Shown: positions 1-8,712 of the stretch, one piece after another
Position numbering within the stretch: the first letter of the stretch is position 1
Layout: the number at the start of each line of letters is the position of its first letter
Source of the DNA: Planctomycetota bacterium
Lineage (GTDB): Bacteria > Planctomycetota > MHYJ01 > JACQXL01
NCBI GenBank assembly: GCA_016235865.1
Contig: JACRIK010000035.1
Location: forward strand, 1 to 64,000
DNA length: 64,000 nt
Reading direction: 5' to 3'
Notes under the pieces: generated by a model
The model's input: the letters and a program-made list of their open reading frames with translations, nothing else
Database searches by the model: none
What the model was told of the DNA's origin: nothing
Position numbers and translations under genes: made by a program

Positions 1-762
1 AAATGCGCTTTTCGGGCCTGATATCTGTATCCAGACATTCTCGCCCTCCTGATGCGTTGACTGATGATTTACACGAGCTGTAACAGGTAAGGCGGCAACA
101 TCCCATACCGTAAATTTCTCAGGGCTCCAGTTAAGTTCATACAGGTCGTGGTTATAGATAGTAAGCGTAACGCCATTGGGATTCTTTATCTTGAGCCCTA
201 ATCTGATACCAGGCCTTTCCTTGGAGTGGTTGCCTAAATATCCGCTGTAATAGAATCTGGCTTCTGAAGTAACGGTTCCGGTAACCAGACTCCCGGCCGG
301 GCCTTGTGGATAGCCATAATATTCCCCATCGGCTTCCCAAGCCACCGCCCAGGATGAGCCGTAAGACTTATAGGTATCGTTATCAGTTGAATGACCATGT
401 TTATAGTAATACAGGTTGCCTGCGCCCCCATATAATGGGTTGGCTGAGGCAGAGCTCCACCATAAACTTATACCGTTATACCAACGGTCATAACTTTCTT
501 CTATGGATATAATATCAGCATCTTCGGTCGTTACTTTTATCGCGCCCCAGTAATAACCGGGTAACACATCGCCCTGGAGTTCCACATAAACTATATCGTC
601 CTGGTTTGCCCGCAAGGTGTCGGTCACCTGGCCGAATTCATCCAACGCCACCGCGGTAAAATTAGGCGCTTGGGCATAAAGACCCGAAGCGGATAAAAAT
701 AGCAGCGATAAAACTAACCCGGCTTGTATTAAGAGGGACGAACCTGAAATGCGCTTTGTCAT
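1..762 (-). CDS. Secreted protein, C-terminus cut by the left edge
   Basis: An open frame of 254 codons runs from an ATG at 762 to the first base of the window without a stop, so the gene continues outside. AAAGG lies about 9 nt before the ATG. The N-terminus is a signal peptide: basic MTKR, a hydrophobic stretch at about residues 9-27, then a likely cleavage after LYAQA. The mature part is rich in Tyr, Trp, Gly and Asn and reads like a beta-rich extracellular domain, with no catalytic motif recognised. It probably acts in the periplasm, outer membrane or outside the cell. Family unknown. Confidence 0.7.
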   Translation of the reverse strand, partial: MTKRISGSSLLIQAGLVLSLLFLSASGLYAQAPNFTAVALDEFGQVTDTLRANQDDIVYVELQGDVLPGYYWGAIKVTTEDADIISIEESYDRWYNGISLWWSSASANPLYGGAGNLYYYKHGHSTDNDTYKSYGSSWAVAWEADGEYYGYPQGPAGSLVTGTVTSEARFYYSGYLGNHSKERPGIRLGLKIKNPNGVTLTIYNHDLYELNWSPEKFTVWDVAALPVTARVNHQSTHQEGENVWIQISGPKSAF

Positions 763-952
763 AGATTGAACCTTTCAGATTCTGCGGCTAATAATCTAAC
801 GGATGCTCAATCAATGAATGCAGAATCAAATTAATAACTAATTTAATTTAATTGGCGGTTATTATATTCTTTAATCGAGAGCTGTCAAGTGTTTTCTATC
901 TTTTCTGATTTATTCTGGGTTTTCTACCAATGGCCCATCCAACAACCCCCAA

Positions 953-970
953 CCCCCTTTATTAAGGGGG
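953..970. repeat. C5TT/AAG5 hairpin repeat
   Basis: Arms CCCCCTT and AAGGGGG around a 4-nt centre. A second copy of the same type is at 2320-2337. Typical small dispersed intergenic palindrome. Confidence 0.6.
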
Positions 971-1044
971 GATATAAAAACACACACCCCTGAACCCTCA
1001 CACCTATGCATAGGTGTGAAGGGTTTACCTCCCCCGCCCCCGGC

Positions 1045-1064
1045 TCCCGCAATGAGTTGCGGGA
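1045..1064. repeat. TCCCGCAA inverted repeat
   Basis: Perfect 8-bp arms TCCCGCAA and TTGCGGGA separated by TGAG, followed by CTCC. Belongs to the group of palindromes in this window whose right arm ends CGGGA(C)T. Confidence 0.6.
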
Positions 1065-1214
1065 CTCCGTCGCCGCTGCGCCGGCCCGGATTACCCTTTT
1101 ACCGCAGAGGCACAGAGTAAATCACACACCCCTACCCCTCTTTTTAGAGGGGACATAATAATCGGTTCAAGTACCCGGTGCGCTTTAGCCACCGGATAAA
1201 TGCTGGGCTGACCA

Positions 1215-1234
1215 GTCCCGACACCTGTCGGGAC
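1215..1234. repeat. GTCCCG...CGGGAC inverted repeat
   Basis: Perfect 9-bp arms GTCCCGACA and TGTCGGGAC separated by CC. Related copies are at 2361-2375, 29645-29660, 50986-51005 and, inside a gene, 63017-63036. Confidence 0.7.
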
Positions 1235-1271
1235 AGGGCCCGTTGTTAAAATTCTGCCCCATCTGCATAGC

Positions 1272-1466
1272 CTAAAACAATACCAACTTCAGAATAATCA
1301 TGACCAGCAGGACAAACGGCAGTATCATCCAGAGGATATGGTATTTCCGCTCCTGTTCCTTCCCAATCTCAGCGCTGCTTCTGACCTTAATCAGTTCCAG
1401 GATGCAGACGATAAAAATCAGCGCCAGAATGGCGGGCTCAATGTATTTGGCCAGTTTCACAAGCAT
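1272..1466 (-). CDS. Small two-helix membrane protein
   Basis: A 64-residue protein with a hydrophobic helix at about residues 8-26, a short basic/acidic loop (KVRSSAEIGKEQERK) and a second helix at about 43-63. No family recognised. It begins 13 nt after the stop of the zinc-ribbon membrane protein on the same strand, so the two are probably co-transcribed and may act together in the inner membrane. Confidence 0.55.
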   Translation of the reverse strand: MLVKLAKYIEPAILALIFIVCILELIKVRSSAEIGKEQERKYHILWMILPFVLLVMIILKLVLF

Positions 1467-1479
1467 TCTTTAATTATCC

Positions 1480-2199
1480 TTATTCCTTCTCCCCCGTGAC
1501 GGCCAGTTTCTTTGACGCCTTAAAGAGCAGGATTATTTCCACCACGGTCATGACAATCAGTCCGATAAACCCGATGGGCGAACAGATAACGGTTATAAAA
1601 CAGGCTCCGGTGGCAATATTGACTATTGCGACGGCGGTGGCTATCCCCCCAAACCACCGTTTTAGGGGCAGGACGCTGATGCCGAATATCAGCATCTGTA
1701 TCCCCATAATAAACGCTATGCCTAATCCCCGGATTAATTCCACGTTCGGGTCGGCCAGCAATCTGAGCAACTCTGCCGGAATAAGAAGAACACAGGTAAC
1801 TATGCCAATATAAGACATTACGGTCAGGAAACCCAATTTGGTCAGTCGCCCGATCCTAAGCCAGCCAAAGATAATCACCAGCATTCCGACGATATAATTA
1901 AGGCTGTTTACAATCATGCCTATAATATCAATGTCGGTTACCGCAAATGGCGTGATTTCCCCCGCTTTTGAAACTTGAGCGATAGTGCTTATAACCACTA
2001 TTACTAAACCCACCACGCTGAGAGCAACCAAAACGAAAGAGAGCAACGCGGCCAGGTATATCCTCTTGTCGTATAGGGATTGACCTTTGGTTCCAGCCTC
2101 TGTTAATGAAAGGGGTTTGACCGGAGCTCCGCATTTCAAACAGGCCGTTGCCGTATCGGGTATTTCCTGCCCGCATCCAGTGCATTTTATCAGCGCCAT
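1480..2199 (-). CDS. Zinc-ribbon multi-pass membrane protein
   Basis: The 239-residue protein starts with a zinc-ribbon of the type CTGCGQEI...CLKCGAP (two CxxC pairs, residues 6-24), followed by five or six hydrophobic segments from about residue 48. This 'zinc ribbon then membrane helices' layout is common in uncharacterised bacterial inner-membrane proteins. A strong AAGGAGG lies about 7 nt before the ATG. It is first in a two-gene operon with the small membrane protein downstream. Substrate and role unknown. Confidence 0.75.
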   Translation of the reverse strand: MALIKCTGCGQEIPDTATACLKCGAPVKPLSLTEAGTKGQSLYDKRIYLAALLSFVLVALSVVGLVIVVISTIAQVSKAGEITPFAVTDIDIIGMIVNSLNYIVGMLVIIFGWLRIGRLTKLGFLTVMSYIGIVTCVLLIPAELLRLLADPNVELIRGLGIAFIMGIQMLIFGISVLPLKRWFGGIATAVAIVNIATGACFITVICSPIGFIGLIVMTVVEIILLFKASKKLAVTGEKE

Positions 2200-2463
2200 A
2201 CCGCACCTCCTTTTTTATTATTTTAATTACTGGGACACCATGTCAGACACGGTTCCTTCGGATTCTAACAGCATCTAAGAGACACGAAGCATTCAATCCC
2301 GGGAACAACCCCCTGCCCCCCCCCTTTCATAAGGGGGAGTAAAACACACCCCAACCCCTCCCCGAAATAATCGGGACTCCATTGCGACTCCGCTTTTTAG
2401 AGGGGATTAATTAATCCATGTTAATCGACCGCGCTGCCGCTGCGTCTGCGGTTTTCTTGTTCC
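2200..2463. other. Intergenic region with two hairpin repeats
   Basis: No gene seen. Holds the CCCCCTT/AAGGGGG palindrome at 2320-2337 and a CCCGA/TCGGG palindrome at 2361-2375 followed by ACTCC, the same tail as other members of that repeat type. Confidence 0.5.
2320..2337. repeat. C5TT/AAG5 hairpin repeat, second copy
   Basis: Arms CCCCCTT and AAGGGGG around TCAT; same type as 953-970. Confidence 0.6.
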
Positions 2464-4122
2464 TTATTCCTTCTCCTCCGGCGGGGTTTCTTCCTCCGGT
2501 TCCGGCGCCGGCTCCAGTTTCATTATGTAATCAACCCACTGCTTTTCCAGCACCTCGCATTTGACCTTGAAGGCCTCCTCGAACATCTTAAGGTGGGTCT
2601 TGTTGTCGGCCATGGCGTTCAGGCCCTTTTTCTTTATCGACCCGAAATAGGTGTCGAACAGCTTGGCATACTGGCCGTCGTTGTAGTTGATGAAGAAATA
2701 GACCAGGCTCCAGGCCTGGGCATACTGGTCCAGTTCAAATTCTTCCTGCTTGATGTTGATGAAGTCCTCGAGGCGCTGGGCCTTTTTCCCGGAAATGAGT
2801 TGCTTGATGTTGCCCAGCCGGGCGTTGTTGACCAGATTGGTGCGCAGGACGGCGCCGTCGTATTTGCTGCATTCGAAATAGGTGGCCAGACCCTCGCTGA
2901 TCCAGATGGGCGTCTCCGCGCTGTAAGAGCCGCAGGCCAGGTGGACAAACCGGTGTGTTCCTTCGTGCATCAGAACCATGACATTGTCCGGCGGGTCGTA
3001 ATAGCCCTTTATCTGGGGGCCGAATTCGTCAACGCCATAACAGCCGCCCGCGTCACCGGGCCCGCCGTTGGCAACGTATTCTTCCTTGGTCCGGTAGTAA
3101 TTGATGTTGAAGGGCGCAGTCTTGAGAGTGAGCTTGAATATCTGCTGGGCCTTGTAGTCCAAGCATTCCATCAGGAAACAGATATCCTCCAGAGCGTCGG
3201 CTGAAAGGTTGGTCTTGACCAGGTAATGGTCGGTCTTTTTGGTCCGGGCCTTGGCCCAGGCCAGCGGTTCCGAATCCGCGCCGGGCTTGTCAATCACTCC
3301 CTTGGGCGCGAATTTCTTTCGGACCTGCTCCAGCGCCTTGATTTCCTGCTCCAGTTTGGACTTTTCAGCCAGCGTCACCCAGCTGTCCATGAATTTTATC
3401 AGGCCCCGGGCCTTCATCACTTCTTCAAAGGTCAGCCACTTACCTTTGTATTTAATCAGGCCCTTTTCCAGGTGAGGTTTGTCTTCGGACAGCACCAACC
3501 GGCCTTTGCACTCGGTAAATCCGCCGGCCGGCAGGGATATGTTTTTATAACGGCACAGGAACCGGTCCAGGCGAGGTTTTTCCTCGGGGTTGGCCTCGAG
3601 CCAGGCAATCAGAGTCTTGTCGCCCTCGGCTGAAAGATAGTGGTTATAGCACCAGACGCCCAGATAGAAACGCTCCAGACCTTCCAGGTCGCCTGGGAAT
3701 AAATCGAATACGAATGCGGTAGAGATATCAGGCCATTTTTTATTATAGTCGCCGCCTTCGGACTTGCCTTCCAGCCCAATAGCGTCGGCCTTGGTGATAG
3801 TCACCTTACGCTTGCCTAAAGAAAACTCGACTGACCTGGCATCGTCGCCCTTGAAACTGTTTATCAGCTTCTGGAACACGGCCTGCTCACCCTTGAGATC
3901 TTCCAGGTATTCGTTGGCCTCCCTTTGGCTTTTTTCGTTCTTTCCGGTCCTGAGGAAATCCTCGAGCAACGTGACGGCCTCGGCGTAGCGATAACCGGCT
4001 ATTTCCTCTGACACCTTGGTTTTACAGTCGGCCCAGGGTTTGGTATCGTCCTGGGGCGCGGCATGGACGCGGCCGGACAGGATGGCCAGAAGGGCAATAA
4101 TAACATAACCGAAATATCGCAT
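2464..4122 (-). CDS. Secreted peptidase-MA-like metalloprotease
   Basis: A 552-residue protein with a clear signal peptide (MRYFGYVIIALLAILSG, cleavage after VHA). Near residues 385-425 it has MHEGTH, a match to the HExxH zinc site, and about 20 residues later WISEGLATYFE, whose glutamate fits the third zinc ligand of gluzincin-type peptidases (peptidase MA / DUF1570 group). The N-terminal half is helical and charged, and the C-terminus is an acidic Pro/Glu tail. It likely acts in the periplasm or at the surface; substrate unknown. It is transcribed divergently from dnaE. Confidence 0.75.
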   Translation of the reverse strand: MRYFGYVIIALLAILSGRVHAAPQDDTKPWADCKTKVSEEIAGYRYAEAVTLLEDFLRTGKNEKSQREANEYLEDLKGEQAVFQKLINSFKGDDARSVEFSLGKRKVTITKADAIGLEGKSEGGDYNKKWPDISTAFVFDLFPGDLEGLERFYLGVWCYNHYLSAEGDKTLIAWLEANPEEKPRLDRFLCRYKNISLPAGGFTECKGRLVLSEDKPHLEKGLIKYKGKWLTFEEVMKARGLIKFMDSWVTLAEKSKLEQEIKALEQVRKKFAPKGVIDKPGADSEPLAWAKARTKKTDHYLVKTNLSADALEDICFLMECLDYKAQQIFKLTLKTAPFNINYYRTKEEYVANGGPGDAGGCYGVDEFGPQIKGYYDPPDNVMVLMHEGTHRFVHLACGSYSAETPIWISEGLATYFECSKYDGAVLRTNLVNNARLGNIKQLISGKKAQRLEDFINIKQEEFELDQYAQAWSLVYFFINYNDGQYAKLFDTYFGSIKKKGLNAMADNKTHLKMFEEAFKVKCEVLEKQWVDYIMKLEPAPEPEEETPPEEKE

Positions 4123-4378
4123 ATTGCCGACCTTTTGTTTTAATCCTAAACCCGCATTAATATTATTCTGGAGAAAGTTCTTATCAACAATGCTGCTACT
4201 CTTGAAGTGTCTGTAATATAAAAAACACCAACCGGAATGTCTATTAAAATAAGAATTATAGATTCGTTGAGTTTGCCCTGTCCGATGGACTCCGAAGAGT
4301 CATACGAACTCATTCGGAGAAGGATGAAGGGCTTAAATTTCTTTACTTAAACCCGCGCGTCAGGTATATTCATTTTCT
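4123..4378. other. Divergent intergenic region before dnaE
   Basis: 256 bp between two divergently transcribed genes. It must hold promoters for both, but no well-spaced -35/-10 pair stands out, and no further gene or clear repeat array is visible. Confidence 0.4.
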
Positions 4379-7300
4379 ATGACCACGAAGAGCGAATTTG
4401 TCCATCTACATACGCACAGCCACTACAGCCTGCTGGACGGCGCCTGCACGGTGGATACCCTGATTGACGAGGCCAAACGCCAGGGCATGCCGGCCCTGGC
4501 CCTGACCGACCACGGGAATCTCTTCGGCGCCATTGAGTTCTACCAGACCGCCCTCAAAAACGGCCTCAATCCCATCGTGGGCTATGAGGCCTATGTCGCC
4601 CCGGGCTCACGCAAGGATAAGAAAATAACCGGTAATACCACCGAGTCGGCCTACCATCTCACCCTGCTGGCCAAGAACGACGCCGGTTACCATAACCTGA
4701 TTAAGCTGGCCTCCAGCGCCTATCTGGAAGGGTTCTACCGCAAGCCCAGGATTGACAAGGAAATCCTGGCCCAATATAAGAACGGGCTGATTGCCTTAAG
4801 CGGCTGCCTGCATTCCGAGATTAACCACCTGGTGCTGGAGGACAAGGCCGAGTCGGCGCTCAAGGCGGCCATGCAATACAAGGATATCTTTGGCGAAGAT
4901 TTTTACCTGGAGGTCCAACAGCATCGCATCTCCGAACAGCTCAAGGCCATCAACGGGCTGATGGAAATCAACCAGAAGACCGGCATACCGCTGGTGGCCA
5001 CCAACGACATCCATTACCTGCGCCGGGAAGACCGGCCGGCTCACGATATCCTGCTGTGCATCTCGACCAACAAGAAGATAACCGATCCGACCCGGATGCG
5101 CTTTTCCACCGATGAGTTCTATTTTAAGTCCGTCGAGGAGATGAAGCAGCTCTTTTCCGAGATACCCGAATCCATCAAGAATACCGTGGCCATTGCCGGC
5201 AAGTGCAATCTCTATCTCAACCTGAAGGATAAGCATATGCCCAGCTTTAAGCCGCCGGATAACAAGACCAGTATCAATTATATCAAAGAATTGTGCGCTA
5301 AGGGAATCCAAATGCGCTATCCGGCCCTGGGCGCAATCAACATAGATACGGCTGATGCCAAACTGCCGGTGATTCACCGGCTCAGGGAAGAACTGAACAT
5401 CATTGAGAAGAAAGGGCTGATAGATTATTTCCTGGTGGTCTGGGATTTCGTCCGGTTCGGCAAGGAGCATAAGGTGTCCATCGGCCCGGGCCGGGGTTCG
5501 TCAGCCGGGAGTCTGCTGGCCTATGTCCTGGGCATCACCGATATTGACCCGCTGAAATACGACCTGCTCTTCGAGCGGTTCCTGAATCCGGGACGGTATG
5601 ACCCGCCGGATATCGATATTGATTTCAGTCAGGCCGGCCGGGAGAGCGTGATAAATTACGTCAAGGATAAATACGGCCGGGAAAATGTCTCCCAGATAAT
5701 TACTTTCGGAACCATGAAGGCCCGGGCCGCGGTGCGCGACGTCGGCCGGGTCATGGATATCCCGCTGTTCGAGGTGGACCGGATTGCCAAGAAACTGGGT
5801 AACTTCATGTCGCTCAAGGAATCCATCAAGGCCGATGCGGAGCTGAAAGAAGCGGCCGAGAAGCAGAAGCGCATCAAGGAGTTGTTTGATATTTCCATGC
5901 GGCTGGAAGGACTGTCCCGGCACGCGTCAACCCACGCAGCCGGCGTGGTCATTGCCGACAAGCCGCTGGATAATTACGTGCCGCTCTATTCCTCAGGCGG
6001 TGTGGAAACCACCCAATACACCATGGAATCCTTACAGGCCATCGGCCTCTTGAAGGTCGACCTGCTGGGAATTGTGACGCTGGATATCATTGACCGGTGC
6101 CTGGAACTGGTGGAACAGAACCTGGCCGTAAAAATAAACATCAATTCCCTGCCCACGGATGACAAGAAGACCTACGAGCTGCTGGCCCAGTCAGAAACCA
6201 AGGGCGTGTTCCAGCTGGAATCGGCCGGCATGCGTGACATCCTGCAGAAACTCAAGCCGACCAAGTTCGAGGACATCATTGCCATCCTGGCGCTCTACCG
6301 GCCCGGCCCGCTGCAGAGCGGACTGGTGGATAACTATATCCGCACCCGGCACCATCCGTCCGAGATAGGTTACGTGGACAAGTCGCTCGAGCCGCTGCTG
6401 AAGGAGACCAACGGCATCATCCTGTACCAGGAACAGGTGATGAGGATTGCCAACCGCATCGGCGGATTCACGCCGTCCGAAAGCGACGACCTGCGCAAGG
6501 CCATGGGCAAAAAGATTCCCGCGATTATGCAGGAATACCGCGATAAATTCGTCAGCGGCGCAGTCAAGAATACCATCTCCAAGACCACGGCCGAGAAGAT
6601 ATTCGAGATGATGGAGTATTTCGGCGGCTACGGATTCAACAAGTCGCATTCCACGGCCTATGCCATGACTTCTTACCGAACCGCTTATCTCAAGGCCAAT
6701 TACCCGGTGGAATTCCTGGCCGCGGTCATGACCTATAACAAGGACGATACGGACAAGCTCCTGGAATATCTTGAAGAATGCAAGCGGCTGGATATCAAGG
6801 TGATTCCGCCGGACATCAACCGGAGTTTTTCGGATTTCACGGTTCAGGGCAATGATATTATTTTCGGCCTGAGCGCGGTCAAGAACGTGGGCGCCAAGGC
6901 CGTCGGCTTCATTGTCGAAACACGGACCAAGGCCGGCCCTTTCAAGCACATCTATGACTTCTGCGAGCGGGTTGACCTGCGGCACGTGGATAAATCAGTC
7001 ATTGAAGCCCTGATTAAATGCGGGGCCATGGACGAACTACTGAAAATACCATCAGAGAAAAAAACCAACCGCAACCGATTGCTCAAGGGGATGGAGCAGG
7101 TTATTAGCATCACCAACCAGCACCAGCTGGACCGGCGCCAAGGGCAGATGAATCTCCTGCAGGCCAATAACAAAGATGCCTCATACCAGTATCCGCCTTT
7201 ACCGGACGAGCCGGAACTGCCGGAAGAGGAAATCCTGCGTTATGAGAAGGAAAGCCTGGGATTCTACGTCAGCGGCCATCCGCTGGTGAAATATGCGAAC

Positions 7301-7873
7301 ATGCTCCAGGAATTATCGTCGCTGACTATCAGCCATTTGCTTACCAAAACCCCGCCCATAGAAGAGGTCAAACTCTGCGGGATTATCTCGCAACTCCAGA
7401 CCAAGATAGCCAAAGGACAGAAAGACGGCCAGAAAATGGTTTTCTTCAAATTGAGAGACCTCTCGGGCGTGGTTGACGCGGTCATCTATTCGCAGGAACT
7501 CCAAACCTACCGCCATCTGATTCAGGAGAACAAGATTATCTGCCTCAAGGGCAAATTTGATTCCCGCAAAGGCGAACCGATTATCAAGGTCAAAGAAGCG
7601 GCGGCCATTGAAAACGCCTATGACCTGATGCCTAATTTCGTGGTGATTGATATTTCCTTGACCGGGCTGGATGACGATGTTATTTATGGCTTAAGAGATA
7701 TCCTGCTGGCCCATCCGGGCAATTGCCAGGTGATATTGCGCATGAAAACCACGGAGAACGATATCGCCATGACTAAGGCATCCAATAATTATTCCGTTTC
7801 CATCTCGCCCAGGTTCCGGGAGGATGTGATTGAATTATTGGGGCAGGATGTGATTAAATTCAGTATAGATTAG
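4379..7873 (+). CDS. dnaE: DNA polymerase III alpha subunit
   Basis: At 1164 residues it has the usual length for DnaE, the replicative polymerase subunit. The N-terminal PHP domain shows HLHTHSHYSLLDG and LTDHGNLFG. The polymerase core carries the PDIDIDF aspartates near residue 405, preceded by GPGRGSSAGSL. A helix-hairpin-helix region lies near 830-870 (IFGLSAVKNVG), and an OB-fold near 995-1060 (VKLCGIISQLQTK). The chain is intact with no insertion. It is the first gene of a plus-strand pair with the hydrolase downstream. Confidence 0.97.
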   Translation: MTTKSEFVHLHTHSHYSLLDGACTVDTLIDEAKRQGMPALALTDHGNLFGAIEFYQTALKNGLNPIVGYEAYVAPGSRKDKKITGNTTESAYHLTLLAKNDAGYHNLIKLASSAYLEGFYRKPRIDKEILAQYKNGLIALSGCLHSEINHLVLEDKAESALKAAMQYKDIFGEDFYLEVQQHRISEQLKAINGLMEINQKTGIPLVATNDIHYLRREDRPAHDILLCISTNKKITDPTRMRFSTDEFYFKSVEEMKQLFSEIPESIKNTVAIAGKCNLYLNLKDKHMPSFKPPDNKTSINYIKELCAKGIQMRYPALGAINIDTADAKLPVIHRLREELNIIEKKGLIDYFLVVWDFVRFGKEHKVSIGPGRGSSAGSLLAYVLGITDIDPLKYDLLFERFLNPGRYDPPDIDIDFSQAGRESVINYVKDKYGRENVSQIITFGTMKARAAVRDVGRVMDIPLFEVDRIAKKLGNFMSLKESIKADAELKEAAEKQKRIKELFDISMRLEGLSRHASTHAAGVVIADKPLDNYVPLYSSGGVETTQYTMESLQAIGLLKVDLLGIVTLDIIDRCLELVEQNLAVKININSLPTDDKKTYELLAQSETKGVFQLESAGMRDILQKLKPTKFEDIIAILALYRPGPLQSGLVDNYIRTRHHPSEIGYVDKSLEPLLKETNGIILYQEQVMRIANRIGGFTPSESDDLRKAMGKKIPAIMQEYRDKFVSGAVKNTISKTTAEKIFEMMEYFGGYGFNKSHSTAYAMTSYRTAYLKANYPVEFLAAVMTYNKDDTDKLLEYLEECKRLDIKVIPPDINRSFSDFTVQGNDIIFGLSAVKNVGAKAVGFIVETRTKAGPFKHIYDFCERVDLRHVDKSVIEALIKCGAMDELLKIPSEKKTNRNRLLKGMEQVISITNQHQLDRRQGQMNLLQANNKDASYQYPPLPDEPELPEEEILRYEKESLGFYVSGHPLVKYANMLQELSSLTISHLLTKTPPIEEVKLCGIISQLQTKIAKGQKDGQKMVFFKLRDLSGVVDAVIYSQELQTYRHLIQENKIICLKGKFDSRKGEPIIKVKEAAAIENAYDLMPNFVVIDISLTGLDDDVIYGLRDILLAHPGNCQVILRMKTTENDIAMTKASNNYSVSISPRFREDVIELLGQDVIKFSID

Positions 7874-7879
7874 AACCCG

Positions 7880-7961
7880 TGTCATGCTGAATACTGAAGA
7901 TAAAATCTCTACTCGTTTCAGCATCTCCGTTGTGAGATCCTGAACCAAGTTCAGAGTGACA
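7880..7961. repeat. TGTCATGCTGAA-type intergenic repeat
   Basis: Starts TGTCATGCTGAA and ends GTTCAGAGTGACA, with internal near-inverted segments (TTTCAGCATCT, GAGATCCTGAA). This is the layout of a dispersed palindromic repeat seen in many environmental genomes. It fills the dnaE-hydrolase gap. Confidence 0.55.
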
Positions 7962-7990
7962 ACTAAGGATTTGCGAAAAAGTATTTAATT

Positions 7991-8635
7991 ATGCAAGTTA
8001 AGACCTTTATTCTCGGGCCGATTCAGACCTCCTGTTATGTGGCTTATAATAACGATGGCAATAATGCGCTGATAATTGATGCAGGCGGCGACCCGGCCGA
8101 GATGGTCAGATTTATCAAACAGCACGACTTGGAGCCGGTTTACCTGGTCAATACCCACGGCCACGTGGATCATATCCTGGGCAATCCGCAATTGAAGAAG
8201 ACATTTCCGAAACTGCAGATTTGCATCCATCCGGCCGATGCGCGGATGTTAGGGGAATCGAAGTCCAATCTGGCCACGGAACTGGGTTTTGAATTCTCGT
8301 CGCCGGAGCCGGACAAACTCCTGAACGAAGGAGACACGCTAGCATTAGAAGATAAAAAAGCATCCGGTTTTAAGGTGATTCATCTGCCCGGCCATACCAA
8401 AGGCGGTATCGGGTTATTCTATCAGCCGCGCACCGGGGCGCCCCTGCTGTTCAGTGGTGATGCCCTGTTTGCCGGAAGCATCGGGCGGACTGATTTTCCG
8501 GGCGGGTCGCTGGCCGAATTGGTCAACAACATCAGGGAAAAGGTTTTCGCCCTACCGGATGATACGGTGGTCTATCCCGGACACGGGCCGTCAACTACGG
8601 TCGGCGATGAGAAGCATTCCAATCCGTTCCTTTAG
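7991..8635 (+). CDS. Metallo-beta-lactamase-fold hydrolase (glyoxalase II-like)
   Basis: A 214-residue single-domain hydrolase. The zinc-binding signature THGHVDH is at about residues 55-61, HLPGHTKGG at about 133-141, FSGDALF near 155 and the C-terminal PGHGPST near 195. This set matches the glyoxalase II / YcbL branch, which hydrolyses thioesters such as S-lactoylglutathione, but the true substrate cannot be told. It appears complete and cytoplasmic (no signal peptide). It ends convergent with the PpiD-like gene. Confidence 0.88.
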   Translation: MQVKTFILGPIQTSCYVAYNNDGNNALIIDAGGDPAEMVRFIKQHDLEPVYLVNTHGHVDHILGNPQLKKTFPKLQICIHPADARMLGESKSNLATELGFEFSSPEPDKLLNEGDTLALEDKKASGFKVIHLPGHTKGGIGLFYQPRTGAPLLFSGDALFAGSIGRTDFPGGSLAELVNNIREKVFALPDDTVVYPGHGPSTTVGDEKHSNPFL

Positions 8636-8642
8636 AGCCAGT

Positions 8643-8670
8643 TAAGAGCATCGCGTCTTACTAGCTCTTA
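8643..8670. terminator. Weak inverted repeat between convergent genes
   Basis: TAAGAGC (8643-8649) and GCTCTTA (8664-8670) form a 7-bp stem with a 14-nt loop between two converging genes. No T-tract follows, so termination is only a guess. Confidence 0.25.
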
Positions 8671-8712
8671 CCCACCATCCATTCGGAGAACAGATGCTAA
8701 GCTAGCACCAAT

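Larger units (their letters stand above)
763..1271. other. 509-bp intergenic region filled with short palindromes
   Basis: No credible gene is seen. After an AT-rich upstream region for the secreted protein (to about 890), the stretch is a patchwork of hairpin-type repeats: CCCCCTT/AAGGGGG at 953-970, an inverted repeat around CACACCTATGCATAGGTGTG near 1000-1019, TCCCGCAA/TTGCGGGA at 1045-1064, and GTCCCGACA/TGTCGGGAC at 1215-1234. The same types recur elsewhere in the window, some inside genes. Confidence 0.6.

Noticed and set aside
1496-2342. Plus-strand frames opposite the zinc-ribbon gene
   Set aside because: They are antisense shadows without ribosome-binding sites, and the opposite strand encodes a coherent membrane protein.
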